This document shows positions 1-7,510 of a stretch of DNA of 64,000 nt, piece by piece; position 1 is the first letter of the stretch; each line of letters opens with the position of its first letter. The notes under the pieces are model-generated. The model saw nothing but the letters and a program-made list of their open reading frames with translations. It was not told where the DNA came from and ran no database searches. The translations under genes and the position numbers were made by a program. Location: positions 6,219,801-6,283,800 of the forward strand of contig NZ_JQMQ01000005.1 of NCBI RefSeq assembly GCF_000744815.1, in the 5' to 3' direction. The DNA comes from Phaeacidiphilus oryzae TH49. GTDB lineage: Bacteria > Actinomycetota > Actinomycetes > Streptomycetales > Streptomycetaceae.

Positions 1-2
1 CC

Positions 3-662
3 CGGCAGTGGGCGCGGCTCAACCCGGCTGCCTTCGAGCGCGAGCCGCTCACCCGTGAGGAGGTGCTGGGCTCCAGGATGATCAGCGACCCGCTGACGGT
101 CCGGGACTGCTGCCTGGTCACCGACGGCGGGGGCGCGCTGGTCGTGGTCTCCGCCGAGCGGGCCCGGGAGCTGGAGCGGAACGGCGGCCCGAAGCCGGCG
201 TACCTGCTGGGCGCGGGGGAGGCCACCTGGCACCGGAACATCTCCCGGATGCCCGACCTCACCGTCACCGCCGCGCGCGACTCCGGCCGCCGGGCGTTCG
301 AGATGGCCGGGCTGCGGCCGTCCGACGTGGACGTGGTCGAGCTCTACGACGCCTTCACCATCAACCCCGTCCTCTTCCTGGAGGACCTCGGCTTCTGCGC
401 CAAGGGGGAGGGCGGGTCCTTCGTCGCGGACGGCGCCATCGCCCCCGGCGGGCGGCTGCCGGTGAACACCAACGGCGGCGGGCTCTCCTACTGCCACCCG
501 GGGATGTACGGGGTGTTCACCGTCATCGAGGCGGTCCGGCAGCTGCGCGGGACCTGCGGGGAGCGGCAGGTCGCGGACGCGGAGGTGGCGCTGGCCCACG
601 GCAACGGAGGGACCCTCTCCAGCCAGGTCACCGCGATCCTCGGCACCGGCGAGACGCTCTGA
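3..662 (+). CDS. Thiolase (acetyl-CoA acetyltransferase family), C-terminal part, cut by window edge
   Basis: The frame is open from the left edge, so the N-terminal half with the nucleophilic cysteine lies outside. The remainder matches the C-terminal half of SCP2/SCPx-type thiolases: TDGGGALVV, then DVVELYDAFTINPVLFLED, then the glycine-rich NTNGGGLSYCHPG and a final LAHGNGG. Such enzymes cleave or condense 3-ketoacyl-CoA in the cytoplasm. An SDR reductase follows after about 50 bases on the same strand and fits as the next or previous beta-oxidation-like step, so the two probably form one operon. The substrate cannot be read from the fragment. Confidence 0.85.
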   Translation, partial: RQWARLNPAAFEREPLTREEVLGSRMISDPLTVRDCCLVTDGGGALVVVSAERARELERNGGPKPAYLLGAGEATWHRNISRMPDLTVTAARDSGRRAFEMAGLRPSDVDVVELYDAFTINPVLFLEDLGFCAKGEGGSFVADGAIAPGGRLPVNTNGGGLSYCHPGMYGVFTVIEAVRQLRGTCGERQVADAEVALAHGNGGTLSSQVTAILGTGETL

Positions 663-713
663 CGGCTCGCCGGCTCACATGGACGGATCAGGCAGCACAA
701 GGGAGTCATGGGA

Positions 714-1454
714 ATGCTGGTAGCGGGTAAGTCGGCGCTGGTCACCGGCGGGGCGCAGGGCATCGGCTTCGCCATCGCCAAGCGGCTGGTGGAGGAGGGG
801 GCGCGGGTCCTGATCGCGGACATCGACCCGGAGCTGGCCGCCGCCTCCGCCGAGCAGCTGGGCGGCCCGGCGGTCGCGCGGTCGGTGGGCTGCGACGTCA
901 CCTCGGCGGAGGCCGTGAAGGCCGCCGTGGACGCGGCGGTGGAGGCCTTCGGTTCGCTGGACGTCATGGTGAACAACGCCGGGATCACCCGGGACGCCAC
1001 CATGCGGAAGATGACCGAGGACCAGTTCGACGCGGTGATCGCGGTCCACCTCAAGGGCTGCTGGCTGGGCACCCGGGCGGCGTCCGCGGTGATGCGCGAG
1101 CAGGAGGGCGGCGGGTCGATCGTCAACGTCTCGTCGATCTCCGGCAAGGTCGGCATGATCGGCCAGACCAACTACAGCGCGGCCAAGGCCGGCATCGTGG
1201 GCCTGACCAAGGCGGCCGCGAAGGAGGTCGCCTTCCGCAACGTCCGGGTGAACGCGGTGCAGCCGGGGCTGATCCGGACCCGGATGACGGAGGCGCTGCG
1301 GGAGGACGTCTGGGCGTCCAAGCAGGCCGAGGTGCCGATGGGACGGGCGGGGGAGCCGGAGGAGGTGGCCGATGTGGTCCTCTTCCTGGCGAGCGGGCTC
1401 TCGTCGTATGTGACGGGGACGGTACTGGAGATCTCCGGGGGCCGGCACATCTGA
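714..1454 (+). CDS. SDR-family 3-oxoacyl reductase (FabG-like)
   Basis: A classical short-chain dehydrogenase of 246 residues. The NAD(P)-binding TGGAQGIG lies near residues 11-18, NNAG at 87-90, and the catalytic Ser141, Tyr154 and Lys158 sit in NVSSISG and YSAAK. An in-frame ATG occurs at 708, but the GGGAG at 701-705 is only two bases from it and eight bases from the ATG at 714, so the later start is preferred. Its position behind a thiolase suggests reduction of a 3-ketoacyl-CoA (or the reverse reaction). FabG-like SDRs are broad, so the substrate remains open. Confidence 0.85.
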   Translation: MLVAGKSALVTGGAQGIGFAIAKRLVEEGARVLIADIDPELAAASAEQLGGPAVARSVGCDVTSAEAVKAAVDAAVEAFGSLDVMVNNAGITRDATMRKMTEDQFDAVIAVHLKGCWLGTRAASAVMREQEGGGSIVNVSSISGKVGMIGQTNYSAAKAGIVGLTKAAAKEVAFRNVRVNAVQPGLIRTRMTEALREDVWASKQAEVPMGRAGEPEEVADVVLFLASGLSSYVTGTVLEISGGRHI

Positions 1455-2141
1455 TCCCGCCCCGGCGCTTCCTCCGCCTCGGGGGACGCGGGGTTTCCTT
1501 CGGGACCGCCCGGTGGCGTGCCGCCTCCTGCCAAGGGGCGGCCCGCAGCCGGGAGTCGAGGCGGATCCCGGCGCGGGGCGGGCGGCGGCCCGGCGGCCGG
1601 CGGCGTGGGCGGCGGCCCGGTCCCTCCCACAGCCCGTCGCGCCCGTCGCGCGCCCGGCCGCCCGGCGAACGGCGGTGTAGGCGCGGGGGCCGGCCGGCGG
1701 GGGCGTGCGGCGGGGCCGGTCGCGCCCCGAACTGGGCTTCGCCGCAGTCGAGTTGGCTCCGCCGCCGGGCGCGGTGGCCGACGCGGCCAGAGCCGCCGGG
1801 ACGCCCGCTGTCGCCTCGCCGAGTGCCGTCCCTCCGCACCCGGGGATCTCCCGCGGCGCTGTGTGACCCGCTTACTCGAACGTAAAGGCGGGGGCGGATG
1901 GATATCCCGCGGGGAAGAACCCGTAAGGTGCTCTCCGACCGGGCCCGATGGGCCCGTCGGCGAGAGGCGCCTCGGAGGGGTGTCGGAACGGCCGATCCAG
2001 GTCCGACGACCACTCATGGTGACGTCACCATACACAAGTTGCGTATGCGGACCGGAATCGAGCCCTGAATTCCTCTTTTCGCAGTGTGAGTGCGGGCACC
2101 AGTGCTCCAACTCCGCGCGCGATGCTCTAATCTGCCGAAGC
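1455..2141. other. Long intergenic region, no supported gene
   Basis: About 690 bases separate the SDR gene from the zinc-protein pair. The first 400 bases are almost pure G/C with simple GGC/CGG runs. They leave all frames open, so the long ORFs here on both strands are compositional artefacts with no family signature. The last 130 bases are less G+C-rich and probably hold the promoter of the downstream pair. A TAATCT hexamer lies about 10 bases before the ATG at 2142, which would imply a very short leader. A long inverted repeat lies at 1931-1966. Confidence 0.6.
1931..1966. promoter_or_regulatory. Imperfect long inverted repeat (hairpin or operator)
   Basis: The arms CTCTCCGACC-GGGCCC and GGGCCC-GTCGGCGAGAG pair around a GAT centre with single-base bulges. 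No T-run follows and no gene ends within 450 bases, so a structured leader or an operator for the pair starting at 2142 is likelier than a terminator. Function is inferred only from symmetry. Confidence 0.35.
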
Positions 2142-2495
2142 ATGGACGCAACGCACTTCGCAGACGTCGATGCGGTCCGCGACTACGCGGCCGGACTGTC
2201 GTTTCAGCAACTCCAGTGCCGGGACTTCGGCCACAACTGGCGCCCCCACACCGCGACGCGGCGGGACGACGGCGGTTTCGACCGAGTCCTGGTCTGCCGC
2301 TGCCACGCGCAGCGGCACCAGATCCTGGACTCCTACGGCCGGATCGTGGCCTCGCACTACTCCTACCCGGACGGCTACCAGATGCCCCGCGGCTCCGGCC
2401 GCATCAGCAGTGACGACAAGGGCATCCTCCGCATTGCCAGCATCGAGGAGAGCTCCCGCCGCTCCGACTCCAAGCGCGGGAAGAAGTCGGCCTGA
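2142..2495 (+). CDS. Small Cys/His-rich protein, unknown function
   Basis: A 117-residue basic protein. The middle carries LQCRDFGHNW, then about 20 residues later VLVCRCHAQRHQ, an arrangement of Cys and His that could bind zinc. The segment SHYSYPDGYQMP follows, and the C-terminus is rich in Ser, Arg and Lys. The frame runs on far upstream through G/C-only sequence, but the ATG here is the first codon after which composition and content look like protein. A similar Cys-Arg-Asp...His-Trp module is, to my recollection, common in actinobacterial phage and plasmid proteins, but I cannot name a family. Its TGA overlaps the ATG of the next gene by one base, so the two are probably translationally coupled. 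Confidence 0.7.
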   Translation: MDATHFADVDAVRDYAAGLSFQQLQCRDFGHNWRPHTATRRDDGGFDRVLVCRCHAQRHQILDSYGRIVASHYSYPDGYQMPRGSGRISSDDKGILRIASIEESSRRSDSKRGKKSA

Positions 2496-3274
2496 TGGCC
2501 CAGGACGTCACCATCTCGCTTTGGTGCGACTGGTGCGACCTGCTGGGTCTCGAGCGGGTGCCGGCTCGGCACCAGCACGAGCTCGCGCTGGACGGGCCGG
2601 TGCGCAGGGTCGACCTGTGCGACCGGTGCCATCTTCAGCTCGAACCCTTCCTGGAGCTCTACAAGGAGCGCGGGCAGCAGGTCGAGCAGCCGAAGAAGAA
2701 GGCGCTCGCCCGTAAGCGGCCCAAGCCGGAGCCCCAGCTCGTCTCCGTCCCGCAACAGCAGCAGCTGGGCGGCATGGGGGCGGGCGCGGGCGTCGGCGCG
2801 AGCTCCGGCGCGGAGCTCGCCGGCGGGGGCGCGCAGCCGGGTGCTCAGCAACAACTCGGCGGCCAGCAGGAGTTGGCCGCCGGGGACGCCGCTGTGCCCG
2901 GCGGGGTGCCGGCCGCGCAGGCCATCCAGGGTGACGTGTTCGGTGGCGCGCAGATCGTGCAGCCGCGTGTTCCGCAGAAGAAGCGCGGCGGGCGTACCCG
3001 CGACCCGAACAAACCGAGCCTGGTCTGTCCACTGGCCCACCCCGGCAGTGAGACCGGCCCGATGCGGATCAGCTACGAGGGCCGGAACAGCCACGCCGAC
3101 ATGGTGCACGGGCTGCGGTTCTCGCAGATCGAGTGGCATGACCCGGACCAGATACTGACGGTGCCCTGCACGGTGCACCAGGAGTGCCTGGACCACAGGG
3201 TCATGTTCACTACAGAGGTCGGGGCCCGCAGCCACCGCGCGAGCTCCAACCTGCCGCGGCTGGACGAGGACTGA
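2495..3274 (+). CDS. Zinc-ribbon protein with Lsr2-like N-terminal pattern, unknown function
   Basis: A 259-residue protein in three parts. Residues 1-62 contain CxxC pairs at 11/14 and 42/45 and follow the pattern of the Lsr2 dimerisation domain (MAQ-V, LDG, VDL, then a Leu-rich helix). Residues 65-165 are a low-complexity linker with Lys/Pro, Gln runs and Gly/Ala. Residues 165-259 have a second Cys/His set (VCPLAHPG, NSHADMVHG, CTVHQECLDH). The layout suggests two metal-stabilised small domains joined by a flexible linker, as in a DNA- or RNA-binding adaptor. The Lsr2 likeness is my reading, not a known family assignment. It is coupled to the preceding small Cys/His protein. Confidence 0.7.
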   Translation: MAQDVTISLWCDWCDLLGLERVPARHQHELALDGPVRRVDLCDRCHLQLEPFLELYKERGQQVEQPKKKALARKRPKPEPQLVSVPQQQQLGGMGAGAGVGASSGAELAGGGAQPGAQQQLGGQQELAAGDAAVPGGVPAAQAIQGDVFGGAQIVQPRVPQKKRGGRTRDPNKPSLVCPLAHPGSETGPMRISYEGRNSHADMVHGLRFSQIEWHDPDQILTVPCTVHQECLDHRVMFTTEVGARSHRASSNLPRLDED

Positions 3275-3321
3275 CCCCGGCTCGATACGTACAACCGACC
3301 ACATATCCGACCACTACCGAA

Positions 3322-3369
3322 CGCCGCCCCCTTTCCGCGCTGTTTCCACCAGCCGGAGCGGGGGCGGCG
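3322..3369 (+). terminator. Rho-independent-like terminator after the zinc-protein pair
   Basis: A perfect 10-bp stem, CGCCGCCCCC paired with GGGGGCGGCG, encloses a 28-base loop and is followed by CTTTGT. It lies about 50 bases beyond the stop codon of the zinc-ribbon gene. Confidence 0.6.
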
Positions 3370-3449
3370 CTTTGTCGGATACGGGCCGCGAGGGCGCCGG
3401 ATACCGGTGCGCGGCAGTGGTTGGACCGCGGGGAATAGGTGTATCTTGC

Positions 3450-3475
3450 ACGTACCTTTTGAGCACCGTGTACGT
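3450..3475. promoter_or_regulatory. Small inverted repeat upstream of the MFS exporter
   Basis: ACGTAC and GTACGT face each other across 14 bases, about 40 bases before the GTG start. The size and place suit an operator for a MarR- or TetR-type repressor, but no regulator gene is adjacent. Confidence 0.3.
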
Positions 3476-3511
3476 CGTCCTTGAACCGATTCCGAGCAAG
3501 GAGCACAGCAC

Positions 3512-4744
3512 GTGAGTGGCACCCCCGGCGGCGCGCACGCCAGCCCCTTCCGACAGCCCAAGGCGGTCTTCGCGGTCGCCTTCGCCTGCGTGGTCTCCTT
3601 CATGGGCATCGGTCTCGTCGACCCCATCCTGCCCGCGATCTCCCACCAGCTGAACGCCTCGCCGACCCAGGTGACCCTGCTCTTCACCAGCTACCTCGTG
3701 GTCACCGCGGTGGCCATGCTGATCACTGGCTGGGTCTCCAGCCGCATCGGCGCCAAGCGCACCCTGATCTACGGGCTCTGCCTGATCGTCGTCTTCGCCG
3801 CGCTGGCCGGGTCCAGCGGCAGCATCGGCGGCATAGTGGGCTTCCGGGCCGGCTGGGGCGTCGGCAACGCGCTCTTCATCGCCACCTCGCTGGCGGTCAT
3901 CGTGGCCTCGGCCACCGGCGGCTTCGCCGGGGCGATCATCCTCTACGAGACCGCGCTGGGCGTCGGCATCGCCTTCGGGCCGCTGGTGGGCGGGCTGCTG
4001 GGGGAGGTCAGCTGGCGGGGGCCGTTCTACGGGGTGGCCGTGCTGATGGCGATCGCGCTGCTGGCGACGGTCGTCCTGGTCGAGCCGCTGCCGAAGCCGG
4101 CCCAGCGCACCTCGCTGAGCGCGCCGCTGCGGGCGCTGCGGCATCGGGGGCTGCTGACCATGTCCGTCGCGGCGCTGCTGTACAACTGGGCGTTCTTCAC
4201 GATGCTGGGCTATGCGCCGTTCCCGATGGGGCTTGGGGCGATCCAGCTGGGGCTGGTGTTCACCGGGTGGGGTGTGCTGGTGGCGGTCTTCGCGGTGTTC
4301 GGGGCGCCGGCGCTGCAGCGGCGATTGGGCATCGCGCGGACGCTTTACGCCAATCTCTTCCTTTTCGCTCTCACGATGGCCGCGATCGGATTGTGGACGA
4401 ACCAGCGGACGGTGCTGATCTGCTGCGTCATCGTGGCGGGCGTCTTCTGCGGGGTGAACAACACCGTCACGACGCAGGCGGTGATGACCATCTCGCCGGT
4501 CGAGCGGCCGGTTGCCTCGGCGGCGTATGGTTTCGTCCGATTCATCGGGGGCGGGCTGGCGCCTTATGCGGCGGGGCGGATGGTGGACGCGTTCAACGTC
4601 CATGTCCCGTTCTACGTGGGCGCGTTGACCCTGCTGGCGGCGATCGCGGTACTGGCGACCGCGCGCCGCGAGCTGGCGCAGTCCGAACGCGCGCAGGCGT
4701 CGGAGGCGCCGACCGCGGCGCCGGTCCCCGCGACGCAGGGCTGA
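3512..4744 (+). CDS. MFS transporter, 12-TM drug-exporter type
   Basis: A 410-residue polytopic membrane protein. Residues 15-110 carry LVDPILPAISHQL, SYLVVTAVAMLITGWVSS and the loop-2 signature RIGAKR of drug:H+ antiporters, and hydrophobic segments recur to about residue 385. The GTG start is set by AAGGAG eight bases upstream. It stands alone between a terminator and a large repeat, so it is probably monocistronic. Export of a small organic molecule is likely; the substrate is unknown. Confidence 0.85.
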   Translation: MSGTPGGAHASPFRQPKAVFAVAFACVVSFMGIGLVDPILPAISHQLNASPTQVTLLFTSYLVVTAVAMLITGWVSSRIGAKRTLIYGLCLIVVFAALAGSSGSIGGIVGFRAGWGVGNALFIATSLAVIVASATGGFAGAIILYETALGVGIAFGPLVGGLLGEVSWRGPFYGVAVLMAIALLATVVLVEPLPKPAQRTSLSAPLRALRHRGLLTMSVAALLYNWAFFTMLGYAPFPMGLGAIQLGLVFTGWGVLVAVFAVFGAPALQRRLGIARTLYANLFLFALTMAAIGLWTNQRTVLICCVIVAGVFCGVNNTVTTQAVMTISPVERPVASAAYGFVRFIGGGLAPYAAGRMVDAFNVHVPFYVGALTLLAAIAVLATARRELAQSERAQASEAPTAAPVPATQG

Positions 4745-4792
4745 CGCCTCTAGCCGCAGCTTGCGGCGACGGGGTCGCGTCTGCGACCCGCG

Positions 4793-5460
4793 CGCCGCAG
4801 GCGCGCCTCGGGGGCGCGGGGAACTGCGCCGTGCGGCAGGGCAGTCAGTGCGCTCGGCGGCGGAGTTGGGGTTGCAGCCCGTTGGCCGTTGCCGTGTGCG
4901 GCGGGGTGGTGTCTGGGCCGCGCAGTTCCTCGCGCCCCTTGATCGCGCCTGCGGCGCCGGGGTCGCGGAGCGACTTGGGGGCGCGGGGAACTGCGCGGGG
5001 CGGCAGGGCAGTCTGGTGCGCTCGGCGGCGGAGTTGGGGTTGCAGCTCGTTGGCCGTTGGCGTGTGTGGCGGGGTGGTGTCTGGGCCGCGCAGTTCCTCG
5101 CGCCCCTTGATCGCGCCTGCGGCGCCGGGGTCGCGGAGCGACTTGGGGGCGCGGGGAACTGCGCGGGGCGGCAGGGCAGTTTGGTGTGCTCGGCGGCGGG
5201 GTTGGGGTTGCAGCTCGTTGGCCGTTGCCGTGTGTGGCGGGGTGGTGTCTGGGCCGCGCAGTTCCTCGCGCCCCTTGATCGCGCCTGCGGCGCCGGGGTC
5301 GCGGAGCGACTTGGGGGCGCGGGGAACTGCGCGGCGCGGTAGGGCAGTTTGGTGTGCTCGGCGGCGGGGTTGGGGTTGCAGCTCGTTGGCCGTTGCCGTG
5401 TGCGGCGGGGTGGTGTCTGGGCCGCGCAGTTCCTCGCGCCCCTGAGGCGCGCCTGCGGCG
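4793..5460. repeat. Four-copy 168-bp tandem repeat enclosed by 37-bp inverted repeats
   Basis: The motif GAACTGCGC recurs at 4821, 4988, 5156 and 5324, giving units of 167-168 bp that are nearly identical. Each unit contains its own inverted repeat, GGGGCGCGGGGAACTGCGC against GCGCAGTTCCTCGCGCCCC, about 110 bases apart. The whole array is bounded by 37-nt arms (4793-4829 and 5424-5460) that are complementary with two mismatches. Because 168 is a multiple of three, open frames run through it on both strands; they are not genes. It fills the gap between two convergent genes and can form strong hairpins in either direction, so it may act as a bidirectional terminator. Confidence 0.85.
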
Positions 5461-5498
5461 GCGCGGTCCGGGTTGCGGACCGTTGGCCGGTTGCGGGG

Positions 5499-6323
5499 TC
5501 AGGCTGTGGGGGACGGGCCGCGTTGGCAGTGGGTGCACCAGTAGGTGACGCGGTCCTCCGGGTCGGCGCCGGGCGGGGTCGTGGAGACCGGGCCGCCGCA
5601 GCGGCCGCAGCCCGTGCGGTCGCGGCCGTAGATCCAGTGGCGCCTGCCGGGCCGGGTGTCGCCGGTGGTGACGTGGCCGTGGCGGAGGCGGTTCGCCCAC
5701 AGCAGCCGGCGCCCCAGCGCGACCGTGCGGGCGAGGTCCGCCTCGGAGAGCTCGCCCACCGGGATCCACGGCGTCACCCCGCGAAGGAAGCACAGCTCGA
5801 CCCGGTAGACATTGCCGATGCCGGCCAGGTTCCGCTGGTCGAGGAGCGCAGCGCCGAGCGCCCGCTCGGGCCGGGACGCCAGCCGGCGTACCGCCTCGGC
5901 CGCGGCCTCCGGCCCCCACCCGGGGCCGAGGAGGTCCGGGCCGAGGTGGCCGACGGCCTGCTCCTCCTCCGCGGTGTCGAGGAGCTCCAGTACCGGCAGG
6001 CGGTAGCCGACCGCCGTGTACCGGCTGTTCCCCAGCACCGCCCGCACCTGGAACGCCGGCCCGCCCCGCCACCGCTCGCCGGCCTTGCTGATGTCCCAGC
6101 GCCCGTCCATCCGCAGATGGCTGTGGAGGGTGCGGCGGGCGCCGTCCCGTTCGATCCGCATCAGCAGGTGCTTGCCGCGCGGTACCACCTCGGTGACCGT
6201 CCCACCGGTCAGGTCGACGGTGGCCAGCCGCGGCACCCGCAGATCGGCGCGGACCAGCTCGCGGCCGGCCAGCGCCTGGTGGAGGCGGTGGGCGGCGAGA
6301 TAGACGGTGTCACCCTCGGGCAT
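5499..6323 (-). CDS. nei: Endonuclease VIII-like DNA glycosylase (Fpg/Nei family)
   Basis: A base-excision repair enzyme of 274 residues that excises oxidised bases and nicks at the abasic site. It begins MPEGDT, giving the catalytic Pro2 and Glu3 after loss of Met1; Lys51 in PRGKHLL matches the conserved lysine of the family. QRNLAGIGNVYR is the helix-two-turn-helix, and the C-terminus has a zinc finger (CGRC, 20 residues, CTHC). The MPEGDT start and GDT rather than LPE are typical of actinobacterial Nei2 proteins. It is single and faces the repeat array at its 3' end. Confidence 0.93.
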   Translation of the reverse strand: MPEGDTVYLAAHRLHQALAGRELVRADLRVPRLATVDLTGGTVTEVVPRGKHLLMRIERDGARRTLHSHLRMDGRWDISKAGERWRGGPAFQVRAVLGNSRYTAVGYRLPVLELLDTAEEEQAVGHLGPDLLGPGWGPEAAAEAVRRLASRPERALGAALLDQRNLAGIGNVYRVELCFLRGVTPWIPVGELSEADLARTVALGRRLLWANRLRHGHVTTGDTRPGRRHWIYGRDRTGCGRCGGPVSTTPPGADPEDRVTYWCTHCQRGPSPTA

Positions 6324-6546
6324 CCCCCCATGATGCCCCGACCGGGCGGCGTACTGCGGCTATCTCACATGGGCATGTCAGGTTACTGATGGGTGGATTC
6401 TCCAGATGCCGGGCGAAAGTCGGCGTCGGAGGACTGTGCGGCGGGGGTGCCGTCTGCTACTCAAGAGAGGCGGGACGCCTACCGGCGAGTACCCGCAGGG
6501 CACCAGGCAGTACTCCGTGGCACCACCCGTCACCGTGGAGGAACCC

Positions 6547-7395
6547 ATGCGCATCAGACCCAGCCGCACCGCCTCCCGCACCGCCTCCCGCACCGCCTCC
6601 CGCACCGCGTCCCGCACCGCCTCCCTCGCCGCAGGACTCGCCGCCGTCGCCGGGGCCGTCCTCGCGCTCGCCGACCCCGCCGGGGCGGCCGGCGTGAACT
6701 ACGTGGCCCTCGGCGACTCGTACTCCTCCGGAGTCGGCGCCTCCAGCAGCTACCTCAACTCCTGCGACCAGAGCACCAGCGCGTACCCGTACCTCTACCA
6801 GTCGGCCGTCAAGCCCGCCTCGTTCGGCTTCGAGGCCTGCGGCGGTGCCACCACCACCGACGTCCTCAACAACCAGCTCGGTCCGCTCAACTCGGCGACG
6901 ACGCTGGTCAGCATGACCATCGGCGGCAATGATGTCGGGTTCTCCACGGTGATGGAGGACTGCGTGCTGGGCAGCGACTCGACCTGCCTGAACGCCATCA
7001 ACAGCGCCGAGAACACCACCCGCACCCAGCTCCCCGCCTGGCTGGACGCCACCTACAGCGCCATTCGCTCGCACGCCCCCAGCGCCCACGTGGTGATCCT
7101 CGGCTACCCGCACTTCTACGACCTCGCCAACTCCAGCTCCTGCGTCGGGCTGGACACCACCAAGCGCACCGCGCTGGACCAGGGCGCGGACCTGCTGAAC
7201 AGCACCATCCAGACCGAGGTCGCCAAGTACGCGAACTTCACCTGGGAGAGCGTGGCCTCCCGGTTCGCCGGCCACGAGCTGTGCGACTCCACCCCGTGGC
7301 TCCACTCCCTCACCTGGCCGATCGGCAGCTCGTACCACCCCACCGCGGCCGGCCAGTCCGGCGCCTACCTGCCGGCGCTGGAGGCCGGGCTGTAA
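6547..7395 (+). CDS. Secreted GDSL/SGNH lipase-esterase
   Basis: A 282-residue secreted hydrolase. The start is set by GGAGGAA just upstream of the ATG at 6547, although the frame is open further up. The signal peptide has an odd Arg-rich n-region built from repeated Thr-Ala-Ser-Arg, a hydrophobic stretch, and likely cleavage near AGAA-G (about residue 48). The mature part has block I GDSYSSG (nucleophile Ser58), block III MTIGGNDVG and block V YHPTAAGQ with the catalytic His, plus several cysteines that may form disulfides as in Streptomyces extracellular lipases. It likely hydrolyses short- to medium-chain esters outside the cell. Confidence 0.9.
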   Translation: MRIRPSRTASRTASRTASRTASRTASLAAGLAAVAGAVLALADPAGAAGVNYVALGDSYSSGVGASSSYLNSCDQSTSAYPYLYQSAVKPASFGFEACGGATTTDVLNNQLGPLNSATTLVSMTIGGNDVGFSTVMEDCVLGSDSTCLNAINSAENTTRTQLPAWLDATYSAIRSHAPSAHVVILGYPHFYDLANSSSCVGLDTTKRTALDQGADLLNSTIQTEVAKYANFTWESVASRFAGHELCDSTPWLHSLTWPIGSSYHPTAAGQSGAYLPALEAGL

Positions 7396-7510
7396 CCGCG
7401 GCGACCGTGGCGACCGCTCCGGCAGGCGGCGGTCTCCCGTCCGGCGGCGGGAGTTGAGAGGCTGGCGGCGTTCTTCGACGCCGTCACCGCCTCCGCTCGA
7501 AAGGGAACGC

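Noticed and set aside
2142-3274. A prophage or integrated plasmid at the zinc-protein pair
   Set aside because: No integrase, attachment-site repeat, Rep or phage structural gene was found nearby, so the phage-like flavour of these two proteins is not enough.
4793-5460. The tandem array as a CRISPR
   Set aside because: Units are 168 bp and nearly identical end to end, with no short repeat separated by unique spacers, and no cas genes are in the window.
4750-6072. Long ORFs through the 168-bp repeat array on both strands
   Set aside because: The repeat length is a multiple of three, so any frame open once stays open; the translations are repeats of the DNA motif with no family signature.
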